Assembly: GCF_030732845.1 (NCBI RefSeq)
Contig: NZ_JASHKA010000008.1
Location: forward strand, 1-64,000
DNA: 64,000 nt
From: Roseibium sp. MMSF_3544
GTDB lineage: Bacteria > Pseudomonadota > Alphaproteobacteria > Rhizobiales > Stappiaceae
Reading direction: 5' to 3'
Program-made: the position numbers and the translations under genes
The notes under the pieces: model-generated
Databases searched by the model: none
What the model saw: the letters and a program-made list of their open reading frames with translations, nothing else
What the model was told of the DNA's origin: nothing
Shown here: one piece after another, positions 45,461-54,275 of the stretch
Layout of the letters: every line of letters starts with the position of its first letter
How positions within the stretch are numbered: the first letter of the stretch is position 1

Positions 45461-48100
45461 ATGAAGGACATTTTTGACGCTCTTGAAAAGGGCAACAACG
45501 AGTTCCTGCATTCGTTGAATGATGCCACGGCATGGTCGCCCTCAGAGCGCTTTACCGCACTTCAGGCCCAGGCGACCGAAATTTCCAATATGGCTGAACT
45601 GATGGGCCGGGGCCTTAGCAAACACCTGACCAACATCACCGAAGTTCACAAGAACCGCTGGCAGGAGAGCCTTGCCGCCTATGGCAAGGCCTTCGAAGAT
45701 CTGGGCCGGGCGCAGCACGATGGCTCGCTTTACGGTGCCTATGAAAGTTATTGGCAGGACGCCGCGCAGCGCATGGTCCTGACCATGGACACGCTGCGCC
45801 AGCGCGGAGACAATTTCATCGAACACGAAGAAGCCGGATGCCCGCCTGTTTTGATCTATGATTACGATGTGGTCATTGATGGGGCCGATCTGCCGCGGCC
45901 ATGTTGCTACATGCTCTTGAAGATCAAGCCGCCGAAGGACGGCGTGCATCGCGAGCCGAAGTCCTGGAAGCGCCCCTATATCATCATTGACCCGCGCGCT
46001 GGACACGGTGCCGGTATCGGCGGCTTCAAGCCGGACAGCCAGGTCGGTGTCGCGCTTCGCGACGGGCACCCGGTCTATTTCGTCGCGTTCAAGCGCATGC
46101 CGGAAAAAGGCCAGACGCTTGCCGACGTCACGCATGCCGAAGCAGCCTTCGTCCGCAAAGTGAAGGAACTGCACCCTGAAGCGCCCAATCCGGTCGTTAC
46201 CGGCAATTGCCAGGGCGGTTGGGCAACCCTTCTGCTCGCGGCATCAAACCCTGATCTGACCGGTCCGATCATTCTGAACGGCGCACCGGTGTCGACCTGG
46301 GCCGGGCGCGTCGGCGAAAACCCGATGCGCTACAATGGCGGCATTCTGGGCGGCACTTACAACGCAATGTTCTACTCCGACCTGGGTCACGGTATTTTCG
46401 ACGGCGCGGATATTGTTCAGAACTTCGAGCTGCTCAACCCTGCGAGAAACTACTTCGGCAAGTACTACGACCTTTACGCCAAGGTCGACACCGAACCCGA
46501 CCGTTTCCTTGAATTTGAACGCTGGTGGGGCGGGTACTTCCTGCTCAATGAGGCGGAGATGAAGTGGATCGTCGAGCAGCTTTTTGTCGGCAATCGTCTT
46601 TCCAAGAACGAAGCCCAGCTTGAACCGGGCCGGAATGTCGACATCAAGGAGATCCGCGCGCCGATCATTGTTTTTGCCAGCTTCGGCGACAACATTACAC
46701 CGCCGCAACAGGCCCTGAACTGGATCATCGACACCTACACGGACGAGCGCGAAATCGCCATCCGTGGCCAGCGGATCGTTTACATGGTTCACGATCAGGT
46801 CGGTCATCTGGGCATTTTCGTCTCCTCCAAGATCGCCAAGAAGGAACATACCCAAGTCACGTCGACCTTGAAGACCATCGAGGCACTGCCTCCGGGTCTT
46901 TATGAGATGATGATCGATGATTATGAGGGCGACCTTCTCGACCGACAGTTCACGGTCAGTTTCCACGAGCGCAAGGTGGAGGACCTGAAGGCACTTGATG
47001 ATGGCCGGGATGACGAAATTCCGTTTGCTGCTGTCGCCCGCGCGTCCGAGCAGCAGGCCGAATTCTACGACGTCTGCGTGCGCCCGTTTGTGCAGGCGGG
47101 TGTTACCGAGCAGAGCTCGGAGCTTCGCCGCAAGACACATCCGCTGCGGCTTCAACATGAGTTTTTCTCCAGTATGAACCCGTTCTTGAGCATGCTTCCG
47201 GGCTGGGCGGACAAGGTCAAGAACGAACGCAAGCCTGTTGCTGCCGACAATCCTTTCGTGGAACTGGAACGCGTGAACGCCGCGATGATCGAGCAGTCCA
47301 TGGATCTGTTCCGGGATCTGCGGGACACCATGTACGAGAACCTCTTCTTCACGATCTGGGGGTCGCCTTACATGCGTTGGTTCGGCCGCTCACATCAGCC
47401 GGGCCGGACGCTCAAGCGGACCGATGAATTGCGCAGCCTGCCACCCGTGCAGGCTGCCCTGATGCATATTGAAGAGGGCGGTTTCTGCGAGGCCGTGGTC
47501 CGCATGCTCATTCTTCTCGCCGAAAGCCGCGGAAACGTCCGCCGCGATCGGCTGGAACGGTCCGCACGTGTGCTGACCCAGGACGAGCCGTTCAAGTCGC
47601 TGACGCCGGATGAGCGGAGCTTCATGCTGCAGGAGCAGACCCTGATCGTGGAGTTCGCCCCCGAGCAGGCGCTTGCCACATTGCCGAAACTGCTGAAGAC
47701 GAAAGCGGACCGCGAACTGGCGTCCAAGGTTGTCCGGTATATCCCTGGTTCAATCGAAGAGATGACCCCGCACACGCTGGAAACGCTCCAGATGCTCCAC
47801 CAGGTGCTCGATCTGCCTCCGGTGTCTGAAGACATCAAGGAAGATCCTCTCGCAGACGCAGGCAATACCGCAAAGGCGGCGAACAGCGCTCCTCCGGAAA
47901 AGCCCAGGAACGAGACGGCAAAGCCGGCTGAAGTGGCCGCATCGACTGCCAAGGCACCGCAAAAGGCGTCCCCTCGCAAACCTGCCGCAAAGAAACCGGC
48001 AACGCGCAAACCAACGGCGCGCAAGGCACCAGAGGCGAAACCGGCGCCGCGCCGCAAGCCGCGTGCATCGTCGAAAAAATCCGAAGAGCCAGCTGAATAA
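45461..48100 (+). CDS. DUF3141 protein, polyhydroxyalkanoate synthase-like, with basic C-terminal tail
   Basis: 879 residues. The central alpha/beta-hydrolase part carries the nucleophile elbow GNCQGGW with cysteine 250, the lipase-box cysteine of PHA synthases, after WKRPYIIIDPRAGHGAGIGG. The domain 300-780 is specific to DUF3141. From about 795 to the end the protein is rich in Lys, Ala and Pro (APQKASPRKPAAKKPATRKP), like histone H1/PhaF-type tails that bind DNA or granules. Ten bases behind fabI, so translated from the same message. Role in storage granules is inferred; enzymatic activity is unproven. Confidence 0.85.
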   Translation: MKDIFDALEKGNNEFLHSLNDATAWSPSERFTALQAQATEISNMAELMGRGLSKHLTNITEVHKNRWQESLAAYGKAFEDLGRAQHDGSLYGAYESYWQDAAQRMVLTMDTLRQRGDNFIEHEEAGCPPVLIYDYDVVIDGADLPRPCCYMLLKIKPPKDGVHREPKSWKRPYIIIDPRAGHGAGIGGFKPDSQVGVALRDGHPVYFVAFKRMPEKGQTLADVTHAEAAFVRKVKELHPEAPNPVVTGNCQGGWATLLLAASNPDLTGPIILNGAPVSTWAGRVGENPMRYNGGILGGTYNAMFYSDLGHGIFDGADIVQNFELLNPARNYFGKYYDLYAKVDTEPDRFLEFERWWGGYFLLNEAEMKWIVEQLFVGNRLSKNEAQLEPGRNVDIKEIRAPIIVFASFGDNITPPQQALNWIIDTYTDEREIAIRGQRIVYMVHDQVGHLGIFVSSKIAKKEHTQVTSTLKTIEALPPGLYEMMIDDYEGDLLDRQFTVSFHERKVEDLKALDDGRDDEIPFAAVARASEQQAEFYDVCVRPFVQAGVTEQSSELRRKTHPLRLQHEFFSSMNPFLSMLPGWADKVKNERKPVAADNPFVELERVNAAMIEQSMDLFRDLRDTMYENLFFTIWGSPYMRWFGRSHQPGRTLKRTDELRSLPPVQAALMHIEEGGFCEAVVRMLILLAESRGNVRRDRLERSARVLTQDEPFKSLTPDERSFMLQEQTLIVEFAPEQALATLPKLLKTKADRELASKVVRYIPGSIEEMTPHTLETLQMLHQVLDLPPVSEDIKEDPLADAGNTAKAANSAPPEKPRNETAKPAEVAASTAKAPQKASPRKPAAKKPATRKPTARKAPEAKPAPRRKPRASSKKSEEPAE

Positions 48101-48107
48101 ACAACAG

Positions 48108-48135
48108 GAGCGTCCGGTCCTTCCGGACGCTCTTT
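48108..48135 (+). terminator. Rho-independent terminator after the fabI-DUF3141 operon
   Basis: GAGCGTCCGG (48108-48117), TCCTT loop, CCGGACGCTC (48123-48132), then TTT. A 10-bp perfect stem directly after the stop. Confidence 0.85.
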
Positions 48136-48224
48136 GAGCCGCCCGGATCTGATGTTTGAGTTCGGATCTGATCCGGTGTCTGGCTCTGCTTTTCCGCAAA
48201 GCCGCAATCTGATCCTAGGAAATA

Positions 48225-48267
48225 CCTTGCCCATGGGGTAGGACTCGAACCGGAGTTTTAGGCAAGG
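48225..48267 (+). promoter_or_regulatory. Hairpin sequestering the ribosome site of the DUF2157 gene
   Basis: CCTTGCC (48225-48231) pairs with GGCAAGG (48261-48267). The second arm contains the AAGG Shine-Dalgarno just before the ATG at 48272, so pairing would hide it. Translational control is inferred from position only. Confidence 0.4.
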
Positions 48268-48271
48268 CTGA

Positions 48272-49633
48272 ATGTTCGACTGGGCTTACAAAAAACGACT
48301 GAAAGACGATCTGGAAGCCTGGGTTGCCAAGGGGTGGGTGAGTTCGGCCGGAGCTGCATCCATCCTGCGCGAGCAGGAACAGGAAGACGGGCGCTCCAGG
48401 CTGCCGATGGCACTCGCCGGGATCGGAATGGTGTGCGTCGCGCTCGCGCTGTTTGCCTTCATCGCCGCCAATTGGGCGGCAATTCCGAAGACTGCCAAGC
48501 TGATCGGAATTGCGTTTCTGCTGGTCGCCAGTCACGGCGCTGCAGCCCGCGCTGCAGCCCGCGGGCGCAAGGCAATCGCGGATCTGTTAACGGGATTTGC
48601 AACGCTTGTCTTCGTCGGCGGCATGGCGCTTGTGGGTCAGATCTTCCATTTGCCTTCGGACTGGGCCGGCGGCGCCTTTCTTGTCTGCCTGGGCGGTCTT
48701 GCCGCAGCATGGATGACGGGTTCTAAAGCATCTCTTGTGGTTGCCGGTGTTGCAGCGATTGTCTGGCAGTTCACGCGCTCCGAGCTGGGCGAAGCCAGTC
48801 TGGTCCAGAGCCTGATCGGTCTGCCGATGCTCGCAGCCGTCTTCTGTCATCCGCTCGTTTACCCCTCACGTCTGTCGCGCTGGCTGGCGATCAGCCTGCT
48901 ATGGGTCACATACGGCAGGTGGTTTGGCGAAACTGCTGAAATCCTATCGGCGGATGATGATTTCTTTCTTGCGATGGCGCTTGCAGGTGCCGGCGGGCTT
49001 GCAACGGTCATGGTCTTGCTGAATCCGGTCGCGGATCTTTTCGTCAAATGGTCGAGCGACCTGCCGGTACGCAGCCATGGTCACTGGCTGATGGGAAGAT
49101 CCCTTCAAGATGCGGGCTTTCTGGTTTTGTGCGTGCTCGTCGTTGCAGCCCTTATTGCGGTTCCGGAGGTTTCAGACCCTGTTACCGTTGGCGGCATCCT
49201 GCAGCTTCCGGCCTTGCTGCCGCTTCTGCTCGCAGCGGCTTTGCTAATTGCCGGCTTTCTGCTTTCCTTCAAGACGCCAAAAGCACAGGCTTTGTTTGCG
49301 GCAATCGGCCTTGCGCTTCTAGCCGTCCTGACGCCGGTCGCAACGCTCAACAGCCTTGTCCTTGCGGCAGCGTCCATGAGCGCGCTGGTAGGTCTTTGTG
49401 CGCTCGCTACTTGGTTCAACAACCGGTTCTGGATGTTGTGCGCCTATCTCGGGCTGACGGCCGTCGCGCTATGGCTGCTTCAGGTAACGATCGGGTCGCT
49501 TCTTGGGCAGTCCGTCTTTTTCCTGGTGGCAGGCGTCATGTTGCTTGGTGTGGCCCTGTGGCTGGCCAGGCTTTTCAGGAAGGGAACCAAGCCCCCCGCT
49601 TCGGCGTCTGAACAGGGGGAGGCCGTTCAATGA
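48272..49633 (+). CDS. DUF2157 membrane protein
   Basis: 453 residues. A soluble N-terminal segment (MFDWAYKKRLKDDLEAWVAKGWVSSAGAASIL, the DUF2157 start) is followed by about 12 hydrophobic helices. The function of this family is unknown; it often stands with GDYXXLXY-domain genes, as here, where the stop overlaps the next start by 4 bases. No catalytic motif seen. Confidence 0.85.
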   Translation: MFDWAYKKRLKDDLEAWVAKGWVSSAGAASILREQEQEDGRSRLPMALAGIGMVCVALALFAFIAANWAAIPKTAKLIGIAFLLVASHGAAARAAARGRKAIADLLTGFATLVFVGGMALVGQIFHLPSDWAGGAFLVCLGGLAAAWMTGSKASLVVAGVAAIVWQFTRSELGEASLVQSLIGLPMLAAVFCHPLVYPSRLSRWLAISLLWVTYGRWFGETAEILSADDDFFLAMALAGAGGLATVMVLLNPVADLFVKWSSDLPVRSHGHWLMGRSLQDAGFLVLCVLVVAALIAVPEVSDPVTVGGILQLPALLPLLLAAALLIAGFLLSFKTPKAQALFAAIGLALLAVLTPVATLNSLVLAAASMSALVGLCALATWFNNRFWMLCAYLGLTAVALWLLQVTIGSLLGQSVFFLVAGVMLLGVALWLARLFRKGTKPPASASEQGEAVQ

Positions 49634-50208
49634 GCATTGCGTCGACGGTTGCCGGAGCCGCCCCGAAAGCCGGGGCACGTTTCACCTATCTGAAGTGGGG
49701 CGTTCTTGCGCTGATCCAGCTTGCACTCCTTTCGATCCCGCTTGTGGACCGCCTGCAAGTTCAAACGAGCGGAACCGTGGTTTCGCTTGAACTTGTACCG
49801 GTCGACCCGCGGGACCTGTTGCGCGGCGACTACGTTATCATCAACCTTGCGATTGGACGCATTTCAAGAGACGTTCCGGGCGCAGACAGTGTCAGCGCCG
49901 GTGAGCAGGTTTACGTCGGTCTGTCTGCGAGCGGGGATGGTCCGGCTCAGCCGGTCCTTGTTTCCGGTCAGCGCGAGCCTGCGGGCGATCTTGCCATTAT
50001 GGGTACAATCACCTCGGCATCCGACGAGACGCTCTGGATCGACTACGGTATCGACGCATTCTTTCTGCCTGAAGGAGAGGGACGCGAGATCGAACGGCTC
50101 GACACAAGCCGGGTTCTGCTTGACGTCGCAATTGCTGAAGATGGCCGATCCCTGCCTTTGAGGCTTCTGGTGGACGGCAAGGCTTTCAAATCCGACGGGA
50201 CCTTTTGA
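49630..50208 (+). CDS. GDYXXLXY-domain membrane-anchored protein
   Basis: 192 residues. One N-terminal membrane helix (about 24-46), then a periplasmic domain with the defining segment LVPVDPRDLLRGDYVIINL. The partner DUF2157 gene overlaps by 4 bases; the DUF4401 gene that often accompanies the pair is absent. Function unknown, but the coupling suggests a complex at the inner membrane. Confidence 0.85.
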   Translation: MSIASTVAGAAPKAGARFTYLKWGVLALIQLALLSIPLVDRLQVQTSGTVVSLELVPVDPRDLLRGDYVIINLAIGRISRDVPGADSVSAGEQVYVGLSASGDGPAQPVLVSGQREPAGDLAIMGTITSASDETLWIDYGIDAFFLPEGEGREIERLDTSRVLLDVAIAEDGRSLPLRLLVDGKAFKSDGTF

Positions 50209-50268
50209 CGGATGGCGCTGAGAGCGCTATGAGCGCAGCGACTTGAAGACTGGAACTCACGACTCGCG

Positions 50269-51312
50269 ATGGCCGATCCCGCGCTTGATACATTGATGCT
50301 GCCCCTGGAAACGGGTGAGATCGAACTCGCCGCAGATGCCAAGGTCCTGTTCCTGCGTGCCCGCACCGGACGAGCCTTAAAGGCATTGTCGGACATTGAT
50401 CTCGTCTGCGCACAAAGTTTCGCGCCGGACAGAGACGCCTTGAAGGCGTCCGGTCTGACAGTGGTTGCAGAAACGGAAGACACGAATTTCGACGCTGTCC
50501 TTGTTCTTCCCGGACGCCAACGGCAAGAGGCAAGAGCGCAGCTTGCCGAAGCCGTCTCCAAGGCACGGGAAGGTGGGATCGTTCTTGCCTGCGCACCGAA
50601 TACGGAAGGCGCCAAGACGCTGGAAAGGGACCTCTCCGATCTGCTGGGCGGAGCAGAAAAGCTCACCAAGAACAAATGCCGGGTGGTTTGGGAGACCGTT
50701 GAGGCGGCGAGGATAGACGGGAAGCTGCTTGAAGATTGGCTGGAACTTGATGCGCCGAGGTCGGTTCTGAACGGCGACTACGTAAGTCGGCCAGGCCTTT
50801 TCGCTTGGGACCGCATTGATCCGGCCTCCAGGCTATTGGCCGGACTCTTGCCGGAAACCCTGAAGGGAAAGGGTGCCGATCTCGGGTCGGGGTTTGGCTA
50901 TCTTACGCGCGTGGTCTTTGAAAAGGCACCGCAGGTCTTAGCCATGGATCTTTACGAAGCCGAGAAACGCGCCCTTGACCTTGCAGAACAAAACCTGGCC
51001 GACTTCAAGGGCAAACGCGTCATGCACGGGATCTGGAGTGACGTCACAAAAGGCGTCGAGGGTCCATATGACTTTGTTGTCTCCAATCCGCCGTTCCATC
51101 AGGCGGGGAGGGCGGATCGCGCCGATGTCGGTCAGGGTTTCATCAAAGCCGCAGCATCCGGTCTGCGTCCGGGTGGCGTGCTTTACATGGTGGCCAACCG
51201 GCACCTGCCTTATGAACAGACGCTCTCAGCAGTCTTCGCCGAAGTCACGCAACTCGCGGATGAGGGAGGTTACAAGGTGATCAAGGCGGTCAAGGGCAGG
51301 GGGACACGCTGA
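50269..51312 (+). CDS. rsmC: 16S rRNA (guanine1207-N2)-methyltransferase RsmC
   Basis: 347 residues: a degenerate N-terminal domain and a C-terminal SAM domain with GADLGSGFGYLTRVV (motif I) and the N-P-P-F catalytic motif in DFVVSNPPFHQAGRAD, as in RsmC/RlmG-type guanine N2 methyltransferases. Modifies 16S rRNA G1207 in characterised members. Ends exactly where the pseudouridine synthase gene begins, so both rRNA-modifying genes form an operon. Confidence 0.9.
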   Translation: MADPALDTLMLPLETGEIELAADAKVLFLRARTGRALKALSDIDLVCAQSFAPDRDALKASGLTVVAETEDTNFDAVLVLPGRQRQEARAQLAEAVSKAREGGIVLACAPNTEGAKTLERDLSDLLGGAEKLTKNKCRVVWETVEAARIDGKLLEDWLELDAPRSVLNGDYVSRPGLFAWDRIDPASRLLAGLLPETLKGKGADLGSGFGYLTRVVFEKAPQVLAMDLYEAEKRALDLAEQNLADFKGKRVMHGIWSDVTKGVEGPYDFVVSNPPFHQAGRADRADVGQGFIKAAASGLRPGGVLYMVANRHLPYEQTLSAVFAEVTQLADEGGYKVIKAVKGRGTR

Positions 51313-52011
51313 ATGCGGCTGGTCAAACTTCTTGCCAACCTCGGCTATGGCAGCCGCAAGGAAATGCAGATGGCGATCCGCAATGGATGGGTCACCGACA
51401 CGGGCGGCAACCGCCTGAAGGCCGACAGCAAAACCGCCCATGAAGACATCCTCTTCGATGATGAGCCCCTTGATCCGGCTCACGGCGTGGTTCTGCTCAT
51501 GAACAAGCCTCTTGGCTACACATGTTCGGCAAAGGATCAGGGGCGTCTCGTCTATGACCTTCTTCCCGACCGGTTCCGGGTTCGTAAACCGCCACTTTCC
51601 ACCATCGGACGCCTCGACAAGGAAACATCAGGCCTTTTGCTCTTTACGGACGACGGAACCTTTCTGCACAAGGTCATTTCGCCAAAATCGAATGTGCCGA
51701 AGGTTTACGAGGCGATGCTGGATCGGCCCCTGGGGGGAGATGAGGCGTCTCTCTTCGCATCCGGCGAGATGATGCTGGAAGGCGAGGTGAAGCCTCTGAA
51801 ACCGGCGGAACTCGAAGTCATCAATGAAAACAGTGCACTTCTGACGCTCCACGAAGGCCGCTATCATCAGGTTCGCCGCATGTTCGCCGCCACCGGCAAC
51901 CACGTCACCGCACTCAAGCGCGTCCGCGTTGGAGATCTCGGGCTTGAGGGCCTGGAAGAGGGGACGTGGAAGGTCTTGTCGGACGACGACAAGGCGCGGG
52001 TATTCCGATAA
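51313..52011 (+). CDS. rsuA: 16S rRNA pseudouridine synthase (RsuA type)
   Basis: 232 residues. N-terminal S4 RNA-binding domain (MRLVKLLANLGYGSRKEMQMAI), then the RsuA/RluB catalytic domain with STIGRLDKETSGLLLFTDDG, whose aspartate is catalytic, and the C-terminal EGRYHQVRRMFAATGNHV signature. By resemblance to E. coli RsuA it makes pseudouridine in 16S rRNA (U516); RluE-type 23S activity is a less likely alternative. Follows rsmC without a gap. Confidence 0.85.
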   Translation: MRLVKLLANLGYGSRKEMQMAIRNGWVTDTGGNRLKADSKTAHEDILFDDEPLDPAHGVVLLMNKPLGYTCSAKDQGRLVYDLLPDRFRVRKPPLSTIGRLDKETSGLLLFTDDGTFLHKVISPKSNVPKVYEAMLDRPLGGDEASLFASGEMMLEGEVKPLKPAELEVINENSALLTLHEGRYHQVRRMFAATGNHVTALKRVRVGDLGLEGLEEGTWKVLSDDDKARVFR

Positions 52012-52177
52012 ACGGGTGGACCTCTCTGCCTTTATCGCAACATGTCAAGCGTCGGTTTTTCTGCGACCGTTTAATTGCGGGCGCAGGACACATCGGGATG
52101 GGCTTCGCATCTCGCTGATGCCTTCTGGGGTGGCAGCTGCTGTCAATGCATGAGAGGCGTGACTGTTGAAGCTAAAG
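52012..52177. other. Gap after the rsuA-like gene
   Basis: Nothing recognised before the repeat that begins at 52178. Confidence 0.4.
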
Positions 52178-52329
52178 TGTCACCCTGGACGAGCAAAGCG
52201 CAGATCCGGGGCCCACTCGCGGTGCATTATGTAGAAGTGAGAGATTGGCAGATGATAAGGTCCTGCCCATTCCATTTCGCTCTGCGAACGAGTAGGCCCC
52301 GGGTCTTCCTTTGGTCGCCCGGGGTGACA
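52178..52329. repeat. 152-bp palindromic repeat, copy A
   Basis: Ends TGTCACCC... and ...GGGGTGACA are inverted, with inner GATCCGGGGCC and GGCCCCGGGTC arms and a non-symmetric middle. Copy B at 52736-52887 is the same length with about 13 differences. The ORF-like translation across the repeats is not a gene. Confidence 0.85.
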
Positions 52330-52411
52330 AATACAGTTTGGCAGTTTTCTGAAGTAACAATCCCAGCCGTGCGAAGCGTTGGGCTGCAGCTCTCTCATTC
52401 CCAGAGAGTCA

Positions 52412-52690
52412 CTATGGAAGAAGCAGGTCCTGCCAGTCGGGATTGCTCTTTTCGATCAGTTGTATTTTCCACGCGCGGCGCCACTTTTTCAGGCGTTTTT
52501 CCATTGCGATTGCTTCTTCTACGTTTTCGAAACTCTCCGCAAAAACCAGTCTTTCGACACCATTTTTGTGGGTGAAGTTGCTCGTAATGCCGGACTTGTG
52601 CTCGTGGACCCGCCTGGCCAGATCATTCGTCACGCCGACATAGAGTGTCCCGTTCATCCGGCTGGCAAGAATGTAGACGAAGTAAGGCAA
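52412..52690 (-). CDS. Small GIY-YIG nuclease-domain protein
   Basis: 92 residues, essentially one GIY-YIG domain. Motifs: VYI and YVG (the GIY/YIG pair as FVYILASRMNGTLYVGVTN), conserved arginine in DLARRVHEH, the catalytic glutamate in EEAIAMEKRLKKW, and the late asparagine/proline in KSNPDW. Likely a DNA nicking enzyme, as in UvrC and homing enzymes; role not known. Start is TTG at 52690 with GGAG 6-7 bases upstream; the frame continues through the upstream repeat but that part is repeat sequence. It lies between the two 152-bp repeats, suggesting a repeat-associated nuclease. Confidence 0.82.
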   Translation of the reverse strand: MPYFVYILASRMNGTLYVGVTNDLARRVHEHKSGITSNFTHKNGVERLVFAESFENVEEAIAMEKRLKKWRRAWKIQLIEKSNPDWQDLLLP

Positions 52691-52735
52691 GCTGCACTCC
52701 AGAGTTGAAGTGAAGGTAACTTGCTGGTTTTTCAG

Positions 52736-52887
52736 TGTCACCCCGGACAAGCAACGCGCAGATCCGGGGCCCACTCGCGGTGCAGCGTGTAGAAGCGAGA
52801 GATTGGCAGGTGATAACACCCTGCCCATTCCATTTCGTTCTGCGAACGAGTAGGCCCCGGGTCTTCCTTTGGTCACCCGGGGTGACA
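52736..52887. repeat. 152-bp palindromic repeat, copy B
   Basis: Same length and orientation as copy A, about 91% identical, 558 bases further on, so the pair brackets the GIY-YIG gene as a direct repeat. Differences cluster in the middle, while the GC-rich palindromic ends are conserved. Confidence 0.85.
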
Positions 52888-52902
52888 GCGTGTATATCTT
52901 GT

Positions 52903-54021
52903 TCAGCCCTTCGTTCTGCTCAGGACGCGGATGCGGCTGTCGAATTCGCCGCGGTCGACATAGCAACCGCGCAAGTGGCGGAAGCCGGTGTTGGGGTCGA
53001 ACGCCGCGCGGCCATGCAAAACACGGCGATTATCGAAAATGACCATCTCACCGCCGAGAAGTCGGGTGGTCATCACATAGGTGTCCGAACGGGTCATCTC
53101 CATGATCTTGCGATAAGCCCGGTAGTAAGGCTCCATCTTGTCAGCGGGCAAGTCGAAGATGCCCGCCAGATGCGCGTTGAAATGCAGTTCCTGCAGGTTT
53201 CCGAACGGATCCAGATCGATGACCATATGATGCCGGCGGATGTCGTAATCTTCGTCGTGAAAACGGAACGGAACGGGCGTTTCGGAAAGCAGCCGGAAGG
53301 CTTCCGGGTCCTCGCTCTGCAGGTCGGCTGCAATCGCAAAACCGTCGCAAAAGGTTGAGCCGCCGCCTGCTGCCTCGTTGGCAAGACAATGCAGAAACTG
53401 GAAGCCGGGTGGAAGTTCCTGGTTCGCCAGGTCCGTATGCAGCGGTAACGCGTCGGACGTATAAGCGAGATTGTTCGGGTTCGGCTTCGACATCACCTCA
53501 AAGGTCGTGCCGAAATTGGTCTCCCGCAAGAAACCGATACGGCGCGCCATTTCAATGCCGGCATTCTTGTCGTCCGCCATGCCGTCGACGATCGCAAGGC
53601 CCGTTTTCTTGGCGTCGATGAGAAACTCAAGCAGCGCAGCCTCGCTTGCCATCAGGTCACCCGCTGTCGCGCGCGGCAGCCGGGCCGGCGAAAAATCGCC
53701 GCGCCAGTGGATCGGCTCGACCCGGGCCGGGTCTATGAGGCCGATGCCTGGGCGGTGGTCGTAGAGCCACGCCGGATCGTAGCGGCTGACATGGGTCTCC
53801 CCGTCCCATGTCAGGACAATCGCGCCGTCATCGACTGATACATCGCTGATTGCAAGATCAAGGGGAATGCCGGTCAGATCGAACTGGCGTTCCTTGGTTT
53901 CAGGATGAAATCCTGTCGGGCAGTTGTCTCGAAGCCAGAGAAATGGAAAGTCCGCACTTTTACCGTCCTGCCAGACGACATGGAGCACGCGGTCGCTGCC
54001 GCGCAAGGTTGCAGTTGTCAT
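52903..54021 (-). CDS. TauD/gamma-butyrobetaine hydroxylase-family 2-oxoglutarate dioxygenase
   Basis: 372 residues. N-terminal beta-domain with DNCPTGFHPETKERQFD, where butyrobetaine hydroxylases have a Zn-binding region. The Fe(II) facial triad appears as H195-T-D197 (ALPLHTDLAN) and the distal histidine in RRVLHGRAAF, with the 2-oxoglutarate arginine close to the end. Likely a gamma-butyrobetaine or trimethyllysine hydroxylase of carnitine metabolism; other TauD-type substrates cannot be excluded. ATG at 54021 is chosen over TTG at 54054. No operon partner. Confidence 0.87.
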   Translation of the reverse strand: MTTATLRGSDRVLHVVWQDGKSADFPFLWLRDNCPTGFHPETKERQFDLTGIPLDLAISDVSVDDGAIVLTWDGETHVSRYDPAWLYDHRPGIGLIDPARVEPIHWRGDFSPARLPRATAGDLMASEAALLEFLIDAKKTGLAIVDGMADDKNAGIEMARRIGFLRETNFGTTFEVMSKPNPNNLAYTSDALPLHTDLANQELPPGFQFLHCLANEAAGGGSTFCDGFAIAADLQSEDPEAFRLLSETPVPFRFHDEDYDIRRHHMVIDLDPFGNLQELHFNAHLAGIFDLPADKMEPYYRAYRKIMEMTRSDTYVMTTRLLGGEMVIFDNRRVLHGRAAFDPNTGFRHLRGCYVDRGEFDSRIRVLSRTKG

Positions 54022-54206
54022 GTTGATGTCCGTTGATATCTGGAAATTGGTCAATCAAGGCGTCCGTGGGGACGCGACTCAACAACGGCAGGCGGGAGGC
54101 GGCCACCACCAGTAGGCTTTGTTATGCGGATTGCCGGGATTGCGCCCGAGAAGGATGAGCATCCAGAAAGCCTTCACATGAACAGTCTTGCGGAAAATGA
54201 CATCAA

Positions 54207-54240
54207 TAAAAACGCCCAGCAACAGCTATTTGCCGGGCGT
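54207..54240 (-). terminator. Rho-independent terminator of the HdeD gene
   Basis: On the minus strand ACGCCC-G/A-GCAA pairs with its partner (54212-54222 with 54230-54240, one mismatch, 7-base loop) and is followed by five T. It lies 36 bases after the HdeD stop. Confidence 0.75.
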
Positions 54241-54275
54241 AAACACGTTTAAGTCATTGGACTTTCGCTTTTATG

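Noticed and set aside
48225..48270. tRNA-like T-loop sequence on the minus strand
   Set aside because: A TTCGAGTCC-like stretch is present, but the T-stem does not pair over 5 bp and no anticodon or acceptor arms can be folded. It is better read as part of the hairpin at the DUF2157 ribosome site.
52172..52398. Minus-strand short frames over 152-bp repeat copy A
   Set aside because: The same peptide pattern appears in the frame extending upstream of the GIY-YIG gene in copy B; it is a translated repeat, not a conserved protein.
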